In this document: piece after piece, positions 28,401-40,400 of the stretch | Position numbering within the stretch: position 1 is the first letter of the stretch | Layout: every line of letters begins with the position of its first letter | Assembly: GCA_030386875.1 (NCBI GenBank) | Contig: CM059575.1 | Location: 42,376,859 to 42,440,858 of the forward strand | Source: Morinoia aosen | Taxonomy: Eukaryota > Arthropoda > Malacostraca > Amphipoda > Talitridae | DNA: 64,000 nucleotides | Reading direction: 5' to 3' | Notes under the pieces: model-generated | Database searches by the model: none | Seen by the model: the letters and a program-made list of their open reading frames with translations, nothing else | What the model was told of the DNA's origin: nothing | Translations under genes and position numbers: made by a program

Positions 28401-31400
28401 AATAATCGTCGAGGAACATTAGTAATCATTATGGATCGAGTACTTTTTGAGCAGCACGCATTGAAATCATGTTTTGCCTAGTACGTTAGAGGCTGAGCTA
28501 GCATCCTTGAGGGAAGGCCAGTCAAACCTGGCAGCATCAAAAGACGCCGCTATTCTTACCAGCAGAGGAGGTCTTGTGTGGCGTGCTGGCGCTTCCCCCC
28601 AGCGCCATGTCCCCGTCTTCGCTCACACTCGTCTGGCGCCCCCGCAGACTGCCGCCCTGCACACCACAGCCTTCGCTCAGTAGCTAGTAGTAGTAGTAGT
28701 AATAACATAGGTTTGCTAGCGCTTCAGTTATTTAGACTATATCGCACCGAAGGTCACATAATTTAATCGGTCTCAGGCTTTTCCGATTTACCACGCAAGG
28801 TGAACACCAACATTATAAGAACATCAAAAATTACAGGATCATGATTTAATTACAACTCAAGATTATAATGGTCTCTCCATTGAAATTTTGTACATACGAC
28901 AGTACATCCAAATCACTGGGCAGCCAGACCCCTTAGGGGGTTTCAGCTGCCCACCCATTTATGGCCGGACGCCTTACCCACGCTGAAACCCCCAAGGTTT
29001 CAACGTAGCGCGTCCGGCCATATTGCAGTATCTTGATCTACAATCTTCCAAAAGACTTCAAACATAAAAAACTTTTCTTAGTTTTCAGTGTACAGAGGCA
29101 CTATAATTTGTTCATAAGAGACGAGTCAGAGAGATAACTAATAAGCCGCCAATGATTAAAACGCCCACGAGTCGGTTCTCCCAACATCTTGCACAGAACG
29201 AAATCAGAGTCAGCGCCCTGTAAACCAGGGTAATAACGGGAACGTACATCGGAAAAGTGGAGGCACTCAACCAATATATGCTGCACCGACAGCGGCACCA
29301 AGCAGTGATCGCAAAGAGGGGCCGGGCGACGCTCTATTAAATGACCATGAGTGAGGCGGGTGTGACCAATCCTCAGTCGACATAGGACTTCTACGCGGCG
29401 GTTCCGGCATGCTGAAGAGGGCCAGGCTCGGACACTGTTCTTAATCTTGCGCAGCTTGTTGTCTAGGGTATTTTCCCACTGTCGCTGCCAGAGTTGGGTT
29501 AATGCAGCTTTAATTATAGGGTAGTAATCTCGGGCGGGTACTCTGATATTTGTTGGGTTAGCAGCAGAGGTTGCAGCATTTCGCGCTAACTCGTCTGCCC
29601 GATCGTTGCCACGCACATCAACATGGCCAGGTACCCAACATAGAGTTACAAGTTTTGGGGAGCTTGCAAGTCGCAAAAGGCTAGACATTATTCCAGAAAT
29701 TATTGGATGCGTAGAGTTGTAGGATCTCAGTGACTGGATGGCAGCTTTGGAATCGGAGAACACCACATAAGAACCCGAAGCAGGTCGCTCCTCAATCATG
29801 CGGAGTGCGGCACGGATGGCGATCAGCTCCGCAGAGTAGATTGACGTTTCAGGCAGCAGTCTTTCCTCCACCACTCCACCATCAGAAACTGCAGCACAGC
29901 CCACTGCATCATCCGCTTTAGAACCGTCAGTGTAGATATGGAAAGCTCCCTCGTGGTCACTGTGAAGGTGATCTTGGAAAATATGTCGCAGAATGGATCT
30001 TGTCATCATCTCTTTCTTTGGGTATTGCGGTCCTGGACAGAAGGTCTGAATCGGAATTTGCCAGGTTGGCTCTTCCAGAGTGGGGGCACGCTCAACTTTA
30101 AACGAAGGCAACTGCGCCATCTCCGCAAGTGCTTCGTAGTCAGTAGAGGAGGGGATATAATACGGAAACAACACCCGACCCCGTACTCCCTCCATCACGC
30201 TATTCCACGTGGCCGTGAAAGGTAGTTGTCTGAGTCGTACAACATACTGTAGAGTAAGCTGTGTTCGACGAAGTTGCAAGGCTGGCTCACCGCAATCCAC
30301 CAATAAGCTCATCACCGGTGATGTCCGAAAGGCCCCCGTACACAGCCTTAGAGCAGAGTTATGGATTGGGTCCAGGAGTGATAAGCATGATGGGCTGGCA
30401 CTCTGGTAGACGACGCAGCCATAATCAATCTTGGCACGAACGGTGGCTCTATAAAGTCGCAGCATGGTTGTTCGATCAGCACCCCATGTTAATCTGGACA
30501 GGCATTTCAGGAGATTCAGAGCTTTAGAACATCTTCCTTTTAAAGCCAGTATATGAGGTCTCCATGACAGTTTATTGTCGAACAACATGCCCAGAAAGGA
30601 GGCTGTGGGCGAGACGTTGACCAACCTATCACCGAGAAAGAGCTCAGGTGTAGGTTCATTAGTGCGACGGGGCTGCACGTGGAGTGCCACACTCTTTTCA
30701 ACTGAAAAGGAGAAGCCTCGCTTGTCGGCCCAGGCTCCAATGCGGTTAATGGCTTCCTGTACTCGACGAGTCAGGGCGGGTAGGTATCTAGAGGATGCAT
30801 ACAGCATGAAATCATCCACGTACAAGGAAAACGAAACATGCCCTGGTAGGTCCTTCGTGATGGCGTCCATTGCAAGTAGGAAGAGCGTGCAGCTTATAAC
30901 GCTGCCCTGAGGTACCCCTTCGTTCTGAGTCATCAGAGCAGAAAACCGTGTGCCCACTCTAACCCTAAACCGACGTTCTCTTAGAAACTCGCGTACATAC
31001 ATTGCCATGTGACCTCGTACACCAATCTTATGCAGTTGCTCCAATATCCCGTATCGCCAGGCAGTGTCATAAGCCTTCCGCAAATCGAAGAAGACGCATA
31101 TAGTGTGTCTTCCTTGGGCACGCTCTTTAACAATATGGTTCTGCAGTCTGAGGAGGGCATCCGTGGTTCCACGAAGAGTTCTGAACCCAAACTGAACTGG
31201 AGAGAGATGATCTCCGGCCTCCAGAAAGCGCATCAATCTTACGTTGATTATCTTCTCTAGTACCTTTCCTACACAGCTTGTTAGGGCTATGGGGCGGTAA
31301 CTAGATGCTTCAGTGGATGGTTTATTGGGTTTCAAGAAGGCAAGTACTGTGGCTAATTGCCATTCTGTAGGATATACATGGGTTGTCCAGATTTTATTAT

Positions 31401-34400
31401 ACAAATGAAGAAGGTAGGTGATTGCTGATGAGTGCATTTTCCTTAGCATCTTGTAGTGGATGCCATCTGGTCCAGGGGATGTATTCTTACATTGTCGAAG
31501 TGCATGATACAGTTCAAGGTACGTTATGGGTGAATTGTATGGATATTGTTCATCCGATGCAAAATTAAGGTGAGACTGTTCTTGGCGCTGTTTAATGATC
31601 TGGAAGCCGGGTGTATAGTGCCTTCCGCTACTGACGTCGGCAAAATGCTCCGCCAGCAAGGAGGCAACGCGATCCTGGTTCATGGTGATCTCTCCGTTGT
31701 CCGTGAGGCAAGGTAGGGCATGTCCGCTTCGTCCTCTCATCTTTTGAACTCTTTGCCATATTTTTGAAGTTGGCGTGTCAGCGTTTAGCGTGGATACGTA
31801 CCGTTGCCATGATTGTTTCCTGGCCGTATCCTTCACTAACTGTGCTCTTGCTCTGGCTCTTTGGTAGAGTATCTTATCAGCAAGGTTGTGGCTCCGTTGG
31901 TACCGGCGTAAGGCCCTCTTTCGCTCAAAGTTAGCCTGGGCACACTCGTCACTCCACCATGGGACTCGATGATTCACTTTCCCTCCCTTCGAGCGGGGTA
32001 TAGCAATAGATGCGGCAGTACGAATAGTGCTAGTAAACCTCTCTAGCGCCTCGTCCACAGTGGTCTGGTCCCCACCATCTTCTAAGGCTGTCAGAGCCTC
32101 AAATGCTTCCCAATCAGCTCGTTTAAGCAAGTAGTGAGGCTCCGAGTTGAAAGGGAGGTAGGTGGGGAAAGTCACCACCACTGGAAAGTGATCACTTCCA
32201 TGGGCGTCATCCATGACAGTCCACCGAGCATCTGGGTAACAGTCCGGGGAGCACACACTGATATCTATTGCGGAAGTAGTCCCGGTTTGGACGTGGAAGT
32301 GAGTCATACTTCCCGTATTCAACAGACACAAATCTGTGCTAGCAAGGAGTCGTTCCACTTCTCTGCCCTGTTGATCGATGCTGTTGTTACCCCACGCAGC
32401 ATGCTTCCCATTCCAATCACCGCCCACCACAAAAGGTTCCGGGAGTTGCCTTATGACGTCCAAAAGCTCTTCACATGTAGCTATGCGAAGAGGAGGGATG
32501 TACAGATTACATACTGTAAACGGTGCAGTAGCAGTCTCCACTCGGACAGCCATCACCTGCAAGCGTGAATTGATGGGCAGCCTGTAATATGGGAAACTCT
32601 GCTTCACAAAGATTGCCAGTCCTGTTCCAGGAAGAGGATTATTGTTTGTAGAGTAAGTTTCTACTTGGTAGTGCTTAAGTCGGGGCGGAGCACTGCCTCC
32701 GAGCATAGTTTCTTGGAGGAGTACACAAGCTGGTTGAAGTTCTAGTAGGATAGCATGGAGATCACCGTAGTTACGTCGCAAGCTGCGACAATTCCAATGA
32801 ATGATGGTAAAAGCCAGTCTGATAAAAAAGTTACAGTTGTTACTTCTGAGGTGGTGCACTAGATTCGGTGATTGCTACACGTTGACTGACCAGAGTTGGG
32901 ATAGGTCTCGCCTCGTCTGGTTTCCTTCTTCCCTCGCGCCACGTTCGCACCTCGACATCAGGTGGTGGTATCGAGGGAAGGCCGGGAGGAGGAGGATACT
33001 TCTTCAGCAACTCATCACTGAGTCTCTTGGGTACATGTCTAACACGGTCAAATGAATATTTTCTCTGGGCTATGCTGGGTTCGCCCGACTGGTCGCGAGC
33101 TACTTTTGAGTGAGGTGTGCTGGTAGGCGACGCTCCACTCTGGAGGCGCTTGCGTGGAATTCCCATGGCTTGAAGTTTTTCTGGCACCTTAGGCGGTGGC
33201 ATCTTTGGTGGTGGTAATTTAGCAGTGGTAGATTTAGCTGAGGCAGTTGCACTAGGACCTGCAGTAGCTTTCGGTGGTTTACCTTGGACAGACGAAATCT
33301 GGCTAGTCCTACCCTCCGGAAGCGTCGTGGTGGTGGCACTGTCGGGAGGAACATCCTCACTCACAACTGGGCCTTCCACTACAGGAGCAGCCCTAGGCGG
33401 GGAGCCGGTTTCGGTACGGCCTCGGGACGTCACCAGCACCTCACCCTCGGCATGACCCTCGTCGTCTGTGCTCACCTGTCGTCTATGGCCTTTATCAAGC
33501 TCCCTCATGGTCTGTTGCACAACCATTCCTCTCGGAGGGGCAGCCTCAACAGGACCTGAGGGTTCACCTCGAACAGCGTTACTGATGCCCATGGGCCTGG
33601 CAATATCTGCGAACGTGACCCCCTCACGGACATATCGGGCTGCCACGCGCCTTCTAGCATCTCCAAAAGATAGTTTTTCCTTGCATTGTAGAGCCACAAC
33701 TTCTTGTTCCTGCTTATACGTCGGGCAGTTTAGAGATGAGGCTGGGTGGGGACCTCTACAGTTCGAGCATCTGGCTGGGAGAGAACAGGGCAGCTCATGC
33801 ACTTCTCCAGCACACTGGTAACAAACACCCACAGCCGCCCTGCACGACCCAGCGCCATGTCCAAAACGTTGGCATTTGTAGCATCGTCTGGGTCTGGGTA
33901 CGTAATCCCGTACGGAGCACTTGGTCCAACCAATGGAGACTTCAGTTGGGAGCTGACAGGCATCAAAAGTCAAGATATAGACATTTTGATTCATCAAAAC
34001 TCCGCCAATTCTTTTCTTCGTCTGATACACATCCGTTACCTTGTGCCGCTTCAAGCCTTCGAGTATCTGATCGGGAGTGAAGTTTGGAGCATTCATGTAG
34101 TGAATGGTTCCCTTAGTTTGATTGAGGGTTTTGTGAGGCTCCACAACAACTTCGTTCATGTCCAGGGTCCTCAAATTAACAATAGCCTGGCTCTGCATTC
34201 GATTCGCCACCTCCACAATCACACCTCCGGAACGAGTCTCATTAATATTCTTTGGCTGGCCGCTCAGTAGCTATTTGCGGCCATCACCAACCATGAAAGG
34301 GTCGAAGCAAAGCATTTCTTTTACTGCATGAAACTACAACACAAAAAATTAAGACATTCTACAAAGAATTGAAAGCCCCTTTGTCGATATGAGTTAATCA

Positions 34401-37400
34401 TTTAATTATACTAGTGGTTTTTGGGTATCAAAAAAATCACAAAATAATGCAGAAGTAGGAGAATTTCATGAAAAAAAAAATCGAAAACATCCATGAAACA
34501 ACACTGAAATTTAACTTAGCAACACATCTGTAAACGATGCAAGGTATTTACAAGAGACTAAAACAAAGAACACGATGGGAAATGAGGACAGTGTGAAAAT
34601 ACAAAACAATTTTCTTCCAGCATCATAATTGAATAACTAGTACATAATACTTTCATCATTCTATTGCCGGGGATTCTTGAGGCCAATCTGTTTACGGACA
34701 GTCAACTTTCACATTCATAGAGAACGGTGATAAGTATATAGCACTTCAAATATCATACAAAGAGACGAGGAGGACTGCAGTATGAATGTTGCGTTCGTTC
34801 TGAGTTATATTTGCTTTCTGCATAAAGACAAGACAAGATAAATGGATGAGTAATGAAAGAGTGGAAAGATGAAGCTCGTGACTCTCAACCCATAAGCAGA
34901 AGCGGCTGAAACTTGAGAATATAAGCCAAGTAGAAAAAAATGTGTTGTGGATCTGACAACAGCAGCTGTGTCCAAGACTGATGTCGATGAATGTAACATG
35001 GGAGTAGAGATCAAATGTAAATGTATGAGTTCATATTAGGCTAGAAATGTTGGTGTAAACAATGGTCCTTATTGAGTAGTCTAGCAATTTCCTAGAAAGA
35101 TGTATGATGTGTGGTAAAAATGCGATGTCAATCAAAATTAGGATAGTTATACATTACAGATCAAAGTTTGTATTGAACACACACAGGTACCTATTTTTAC
35201 TAGCTGTAAGTGGTCAGCGGAGAATTTTAAATTAGGAATGAAACTCGTAAGTGAAATGTCGATGTCACTTGTGCAGGAAGCCAGTTGCACTCAACACAAA
35301 TCCATTTCAAAAAACTGGAAGAGAAATAGAAAAAAGTTGAGGACTACTTTCGAACCATGCTCTTAACTTCCCACAATTATAAAAGTTTCCAATTTGGCAG
35401 TGAGGAGCTGGGCTTGTATGGTTACCACAGACGAGCGGTGAGTTAAAAAAGTACCGGTAAATAAATATCAGGCAAGAACAGACACCATTACCCTTTCCCA
35501 TCTCCGGTATGAATTTCAGGTATCCTATACATCACTAAAAATTATGTGAAAGCCCCAAATAAAGTTGCATTTTCTCAGTGATGCCAGCTAAGGCTACAAA
35601 TATTTCCCCGAAAACAAACTTAATAAACAATGAATGCAAACCACTAATTTTTGTACGTCTCGGATTGGACATAGTTTGGTTTCTGATTATGTTCTTTCTA
35701 AAGTTAAGATATAAAGTGAAGAACGCCTTTCAAACAGTAACTACTTGGCATGAACACATTATTCATTTCATACCTTTGGCAACAATTTTTACTTATAAAG
35801 GCTCAAATTTTACGTGAAATACACTGCTGCATAGATCGAATTTTTTCACTAGCTACATTCCCTTCTAGCTGCCTGAAAATTGATCAAGTCAGCAATAATA
35901 GAAATGGAAAGTATTTTTACAATCTACTCCAACATTCCCCGTAACGGCTCAGCTAAGGTGTGACCTACTGAATATACTGACCAGAAACGTTGTGCGCTGA
36001 TATTTCCATGGCTGTTAAATCAAGAACTACCATTCTGCTTATTATTGTGGGCATTGTATAAGCAAAGAATAATATTGAAATTGCGCCTGATGAGCATGCT
36101 GTTGCAAAAACTTTCTTATAAACGATGATGACGCAATAAGCACTAATCCCACCAGCTAAAATGATAACTGGGCCCACAAAACGCCACTCAAATATCCATG
36201 TGACAATTCCACGTTGGATTCTCACAGGGAGAAGCACACAGTCTACAACGTAGGTCCCCTCAGCGTTTTGAGCATGTAAAGCTAACGTATGACAAGAAAA
36301 ATGAATTTGATCATTTATTAGACCGAAGAACATCTTTTATTTTACAATTGTAACACGCATGTGCCCATTATACCACTTCTTTCGCAGCATAGCGTAGGAA
36401 TTCATCATCAGGTGTCATCAGGAGTGCTGAAACGCAGCTTACACAAGAAACAAACTTGGGGACAGCCCATAGTTTTGAGTTTTAAGAGTAGTGTAATCAC
36501 TACAGAATTTAACAACTCTCTAGCCACAACGAAAGCAATCTTAAGGGAGGGAATGAAGAGAAACGTTCTCTTAATATGGAAAATAAGAAAAGACGAATCA
36601 AGACACAAAGTGTGTTCACTTACAAGACACTTTGCATAGGAACAGAGAGTTACGACGGACGAGGCAGACAAAACAGATGTAACAAAGAAGGCATGAAAAC
36701 TGAATAAAGCTCGGGGGCACGAAAAAGAACTCCAAAAGGTCTTCCTATAGCTGAGGTAACCTCACAGTATTTTCCCTGGAGGCACTGGCCCCCATAACAA
36801 AGGATAGGCAAACGTAACTATCTCAAACTTATTGTCTGCCTTATGTCTCACTGTGGGGGTTGTGTGTTAGGAAGCAGTATTGGAATAGTAATTATTATTA
36901 TTATTATATAAGAAAGTTTTAGCCTCCCTTAACCATGAAAAAGATGTTCCAAGAGAGGAAAAAGGAAGGCATGATTTAGTATGGAGTTGAGGGAACGTGG
37001 AATCTATGCACAAGGTGCACAGAAACAGTAAGCTAGGAAAGAAGTTCATGAAACAACAAAAAAGTTGAAGAAGAAAGTAGTAGGTGCTGAAAAACAGGAC
37101 AGCAGTGAACCGAAAAAAGATGGTCCGTAACAAAACAAAAACCTATTTTATCACAACAAAAAGGAAGCCTACTGTCAGGCCGCACAGGGGTTATCGAGCC
37201 TTTTTGTGTTAGTTACCCATAATCTTGAGTATTTTCTTCAGGTGTCCAGCTCTCTGAACGCCGACTTATCTATTTCTCCGCGCTGATGTTGCGTTTGTGC
37301 ATTTACTTTAGTTAGCCTTTAAATATCATTTGTATTACATGTCGATATTCCAATGTTTCTTGTGTTATCTAGCTAAATACGACTAATATTTTAAATGCAA

Positions 37401-40400
37401 TTTTGAGTGTTGTACCCTGTTATGCAGTAGCTCACGTCTGTACGCACTATTTTTGCAATAGAAAGTAAATCACTGTCTTTGTTAAAATATATCAGTGTAT
37501 GTGATAGGGATTTCAAAGAGATTCAGCATTAAACAAGTCACACCCTGAGGTCAAAAGAGTTTCCTTTCTCCTTGTTGACACAGGCTTTAGTCTTATACGA
37601 CACTTCGCCTAATAAGGGGTTTAAGGAGCCACCTCGGAAGGACGAACTATTTCGCATAGTTTGTCAATAGGAAGACGCTGTCGCAGTTCGGCACTAACAG
37701 AATTCACTTCTGTTGCCCTAGCGGTCTCATACGGCGCAGACAGTTGCTCGTCTTCCTAACGGTACCACCGTAGTTCGGCACATAACAGAATTTACTTCTG
37801 TTGCCCTAGCGGACTTATTACGGCGTAGGTGGTACCCACACACACACCTCACCCTAGCGGTACCACCGTAGTTCGGCACATAACAGAATTTACTTCTGTT
37901 GCCCTAGCGGACTGAATACGGCGCAGGCGGTACCCACACTCACCTCACCCCCCACACACAACGGTACCGCCGTAGTTCGGCACTAAAAGAATTTACTTCT
38001 GTTGCCCTAGCGGACTGATTACGGCGTAGGCGGTACCCACACGAACCTCAGGAAGGGCAGCTGCGAAGAAAAGCTAGCGCCCCGGAAAAGGTAGCTATAC
38101 AGAAGACAGCCCTTTTCCACGAACCCTCACGTCGACCGCACGACGGTATCGACACCTACCTATATTGGAATAGTAATAATAATAATAACACCGAAGGGTG
38201 TTAGTAATAATATTTAAATCAACATTAGATAGGATAAAAGATTTTTTAAGCATTTAAATTTCAAGAATGATTCGACTTCAAAAAAATTTACTGAACTATT
38301 TAAAAGATCGTAGGTATTTATTACACAAATGTAGTTCAAGGATATAGTGCTGTCTTCAACGTAACACCGTAGTTCAGTCCCTTAACAATTTGGGAGTTGC
38401 AGTTGTGGGCATCCTTTCGACAGGTTCAAGTGTTTGGCTTGCTGAGTTATAGGTTACTGATTCATGCTCAAGGATTGATCTTACGCTTCTGTAGATTCCG
38501 GAGGTCGTGGTTTGAATGGCTCTCCAGCTCTGAGCTGTTACTGATTTACATAAATCAAGTCTAACATTTCCTTCCCTTGGTGAAGTGGTGATGTGCTACT
38601 GCTAGTTCGTTTTTCATCAATGATTAACCCTAAAATTTGATGCAGATTTGTATATTAAATATTCTGGCAATTAAGTTTGAGCAATAAGCAAAAATGAATT
38701 ATTTATACATAACTGAATTTTGTGTTGGATGACCTGCAGATCATAATGGTGGTATCCTATATGCAAGTCGTCAACGTATTATGAATAGTGGAATTCAATA
38801 TTCAGCGGGGTCTCGGAGATTTCACTCCCATTTGAGAATAAATTATGTAACCGACAGGACACTGAATTGTGTACTCCGTTCTGTTTGAGAATAATTGAAG
38901 TGTAACTTTTTATTTCGAACACTCATCGTTCTGGGCTCTAAAAATTTAGCGATGAAAATGGTAGTCTCCCTTAAAGTCCAATATGAAATAGGTCCAGTGT
39001 AATTTCCTACCTCTACATTCTATCGTACCCTTTTTTGCGATCAAAGAATACTGGAATGAAGTGTTCTCTGATAGCAAAAGCTCATCTTATTGCTGAGTCT
39101 AATCAAACCAAGTGGTCTGTTGTGCTGCACCCTCTTCTGTACCGGCATTGTGCTTATTATATTGTTATGTCAAGGTATTAAATCATTCAGACATTAATGA
39201 TTCATTCCATCACTTAGCACAGACATCTGGTAAGTTGATTGACTAGTAGTTATCTGGTTTACAATGGTCTTTTCCAGGTTATGGAATTGGATGCAAATTG
39301 AGTGATGTCAATGTGGTGGGAAATAGCTTTTATCTAAATTTTGTTGGACAGGATCAAGAGGTACAGCTTTGCTGTTAAATTTATGGGTTTAACCATGTTG
39401 TAAGTTATTTTATTGTTTCCTGGGGCTATATTCTTTGTATTTCTAAGAGCGGATTTTAATTCGAGCATTTGACAATTAGGATGTAGACTGTCAAATTTTA
39501 CGTAATTGTTTTAAATGGTTGAATATCAGATAAATAACTATAACCGTACATACAATGCAGGAATTTCGACTAGGTATACTCACTAGTTTATTAGTTAGTT
39601 TAAGCCTCCCTATCCTCAACAATGAGATGTAAAGAGAGGAAGGAAGAAGGCACCATTTAGTATGGAGTTAAGGGAACGTGGAATCTATGCAGAAAGAGCA
39701 CAGTAACAGAAAGCTAAAAAAGAAGTTCATGAAACAAGAAAAAGTTGAAGAAGAAAGTGGTAGGCGGTGAAAAACAGGACAGCAGTGAACCGAAAAAAAG
39801 ATGGTCCGTAACACAACAAAACCTATTCTATTTTAACAAAAGAAAGCCTACCTAAACTTTAGCTCGGGCCCTCACATTGTCCCCCTGGGAGCGCTAGTTC
39901 CCATAGATACAATAATTGTATCCCCCTGAAGGGAGGTATACTCACTACCGCAGATATTGTGCAGTAATGCGTTCCATTTTTTATCAAAATAAGGATTTTC
40001 TTAGTATTCAATTTATTATTTTTTTGTATTATTTTTGTTGAATTAACTGACTAATTTCTTTCAGGATATTTGCTCGTTTTCTCGAATTCCTTACCTGTGG
40101 CTAGCTTTTGCTCGTTGTCAGTTGATTACAGTTGATAAAGGCCAGCGTCTTTGCAGCGTTTGCAATTAACCTAGTTTCGGCAGTGTTGGGCTGTGTGGCG
40201 ATAGTTTTAGCGTTGGAGACAAATCATGGGTTTGTTGATTAGTGGATATGCTGTCGTGTTTTTTTTTGCCAGGGATTTACATGGAGTCCGGTGGGGTTTA
40301 GCTATTAGAGGAATGCAGAAAAAAGGGAGTTTGAAAAAATCGAGCTTTAATCCAGTTAGCACGGACGTCATCAATGTTGTTGACCAGAGGCCTTCAAATT

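Larger units (their letters stand above)
28687..34261 (-). mobile_element. Young 5'-truncated LINE with RNase H (I/LOA/Jockey-like group)
   Basis: This is a 5,575-bp non-LTR retrotransposon on the minus strand. The 12-bp direct repeat GCTCAGTAGCTA lies at 28675-28686 and 34262-34273. The 3' tail is a short TAC/ACT repeat. It contains a partial ORF1, an intact ORF2, and a 3' untranslated region of about 400 bp with two hairpins. ORF1 enters directly from the truncation point with no start codon of its own. ORF2 has no stop or frameshift, so the insertion is recent. Endonuclease, reverse transcriptase and RNase H on one protein, with CCHC knuckles on ORF1, indicate the I/LOA/Ingi-like group. 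I cannot name the family. Confidence 0.95.
36893..38162 (-). repeat. SINE family copy split by a solo LTR
   Basis: The SINE runs from an ATT tail to GGAAGCCTAC at 37172 and resumes as CCTACCT after the LTR, where its 5' truncation ends. The 15-bp repeat TATTGGAATAGTAAT lies at 36878-36892 and 38163-38177, outside both parts. This shows that the LTR entered an existing SINE. Confidence 0.85.

Noticed and set aside
29730-32587. Plus-strand frames opposite the LINE ORF2
   Set aside because: Shadows of the minus-strand coding sequence, with no domain of their own.
32840-34222. GTG at 34222 as a genuine ORF1 start
   Set aside because: The frame is open upstream right to the truncation point and the protein begins mid-domain. 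The true start was lost with the 5' end.
35965-36333. 122-residue minus-strand frame with hydrophobic stretches as a membrane protein gene
   Set aside because: No recognisable family, AT-rich intronic setting, no splice or promoter support. Best treated as chance.
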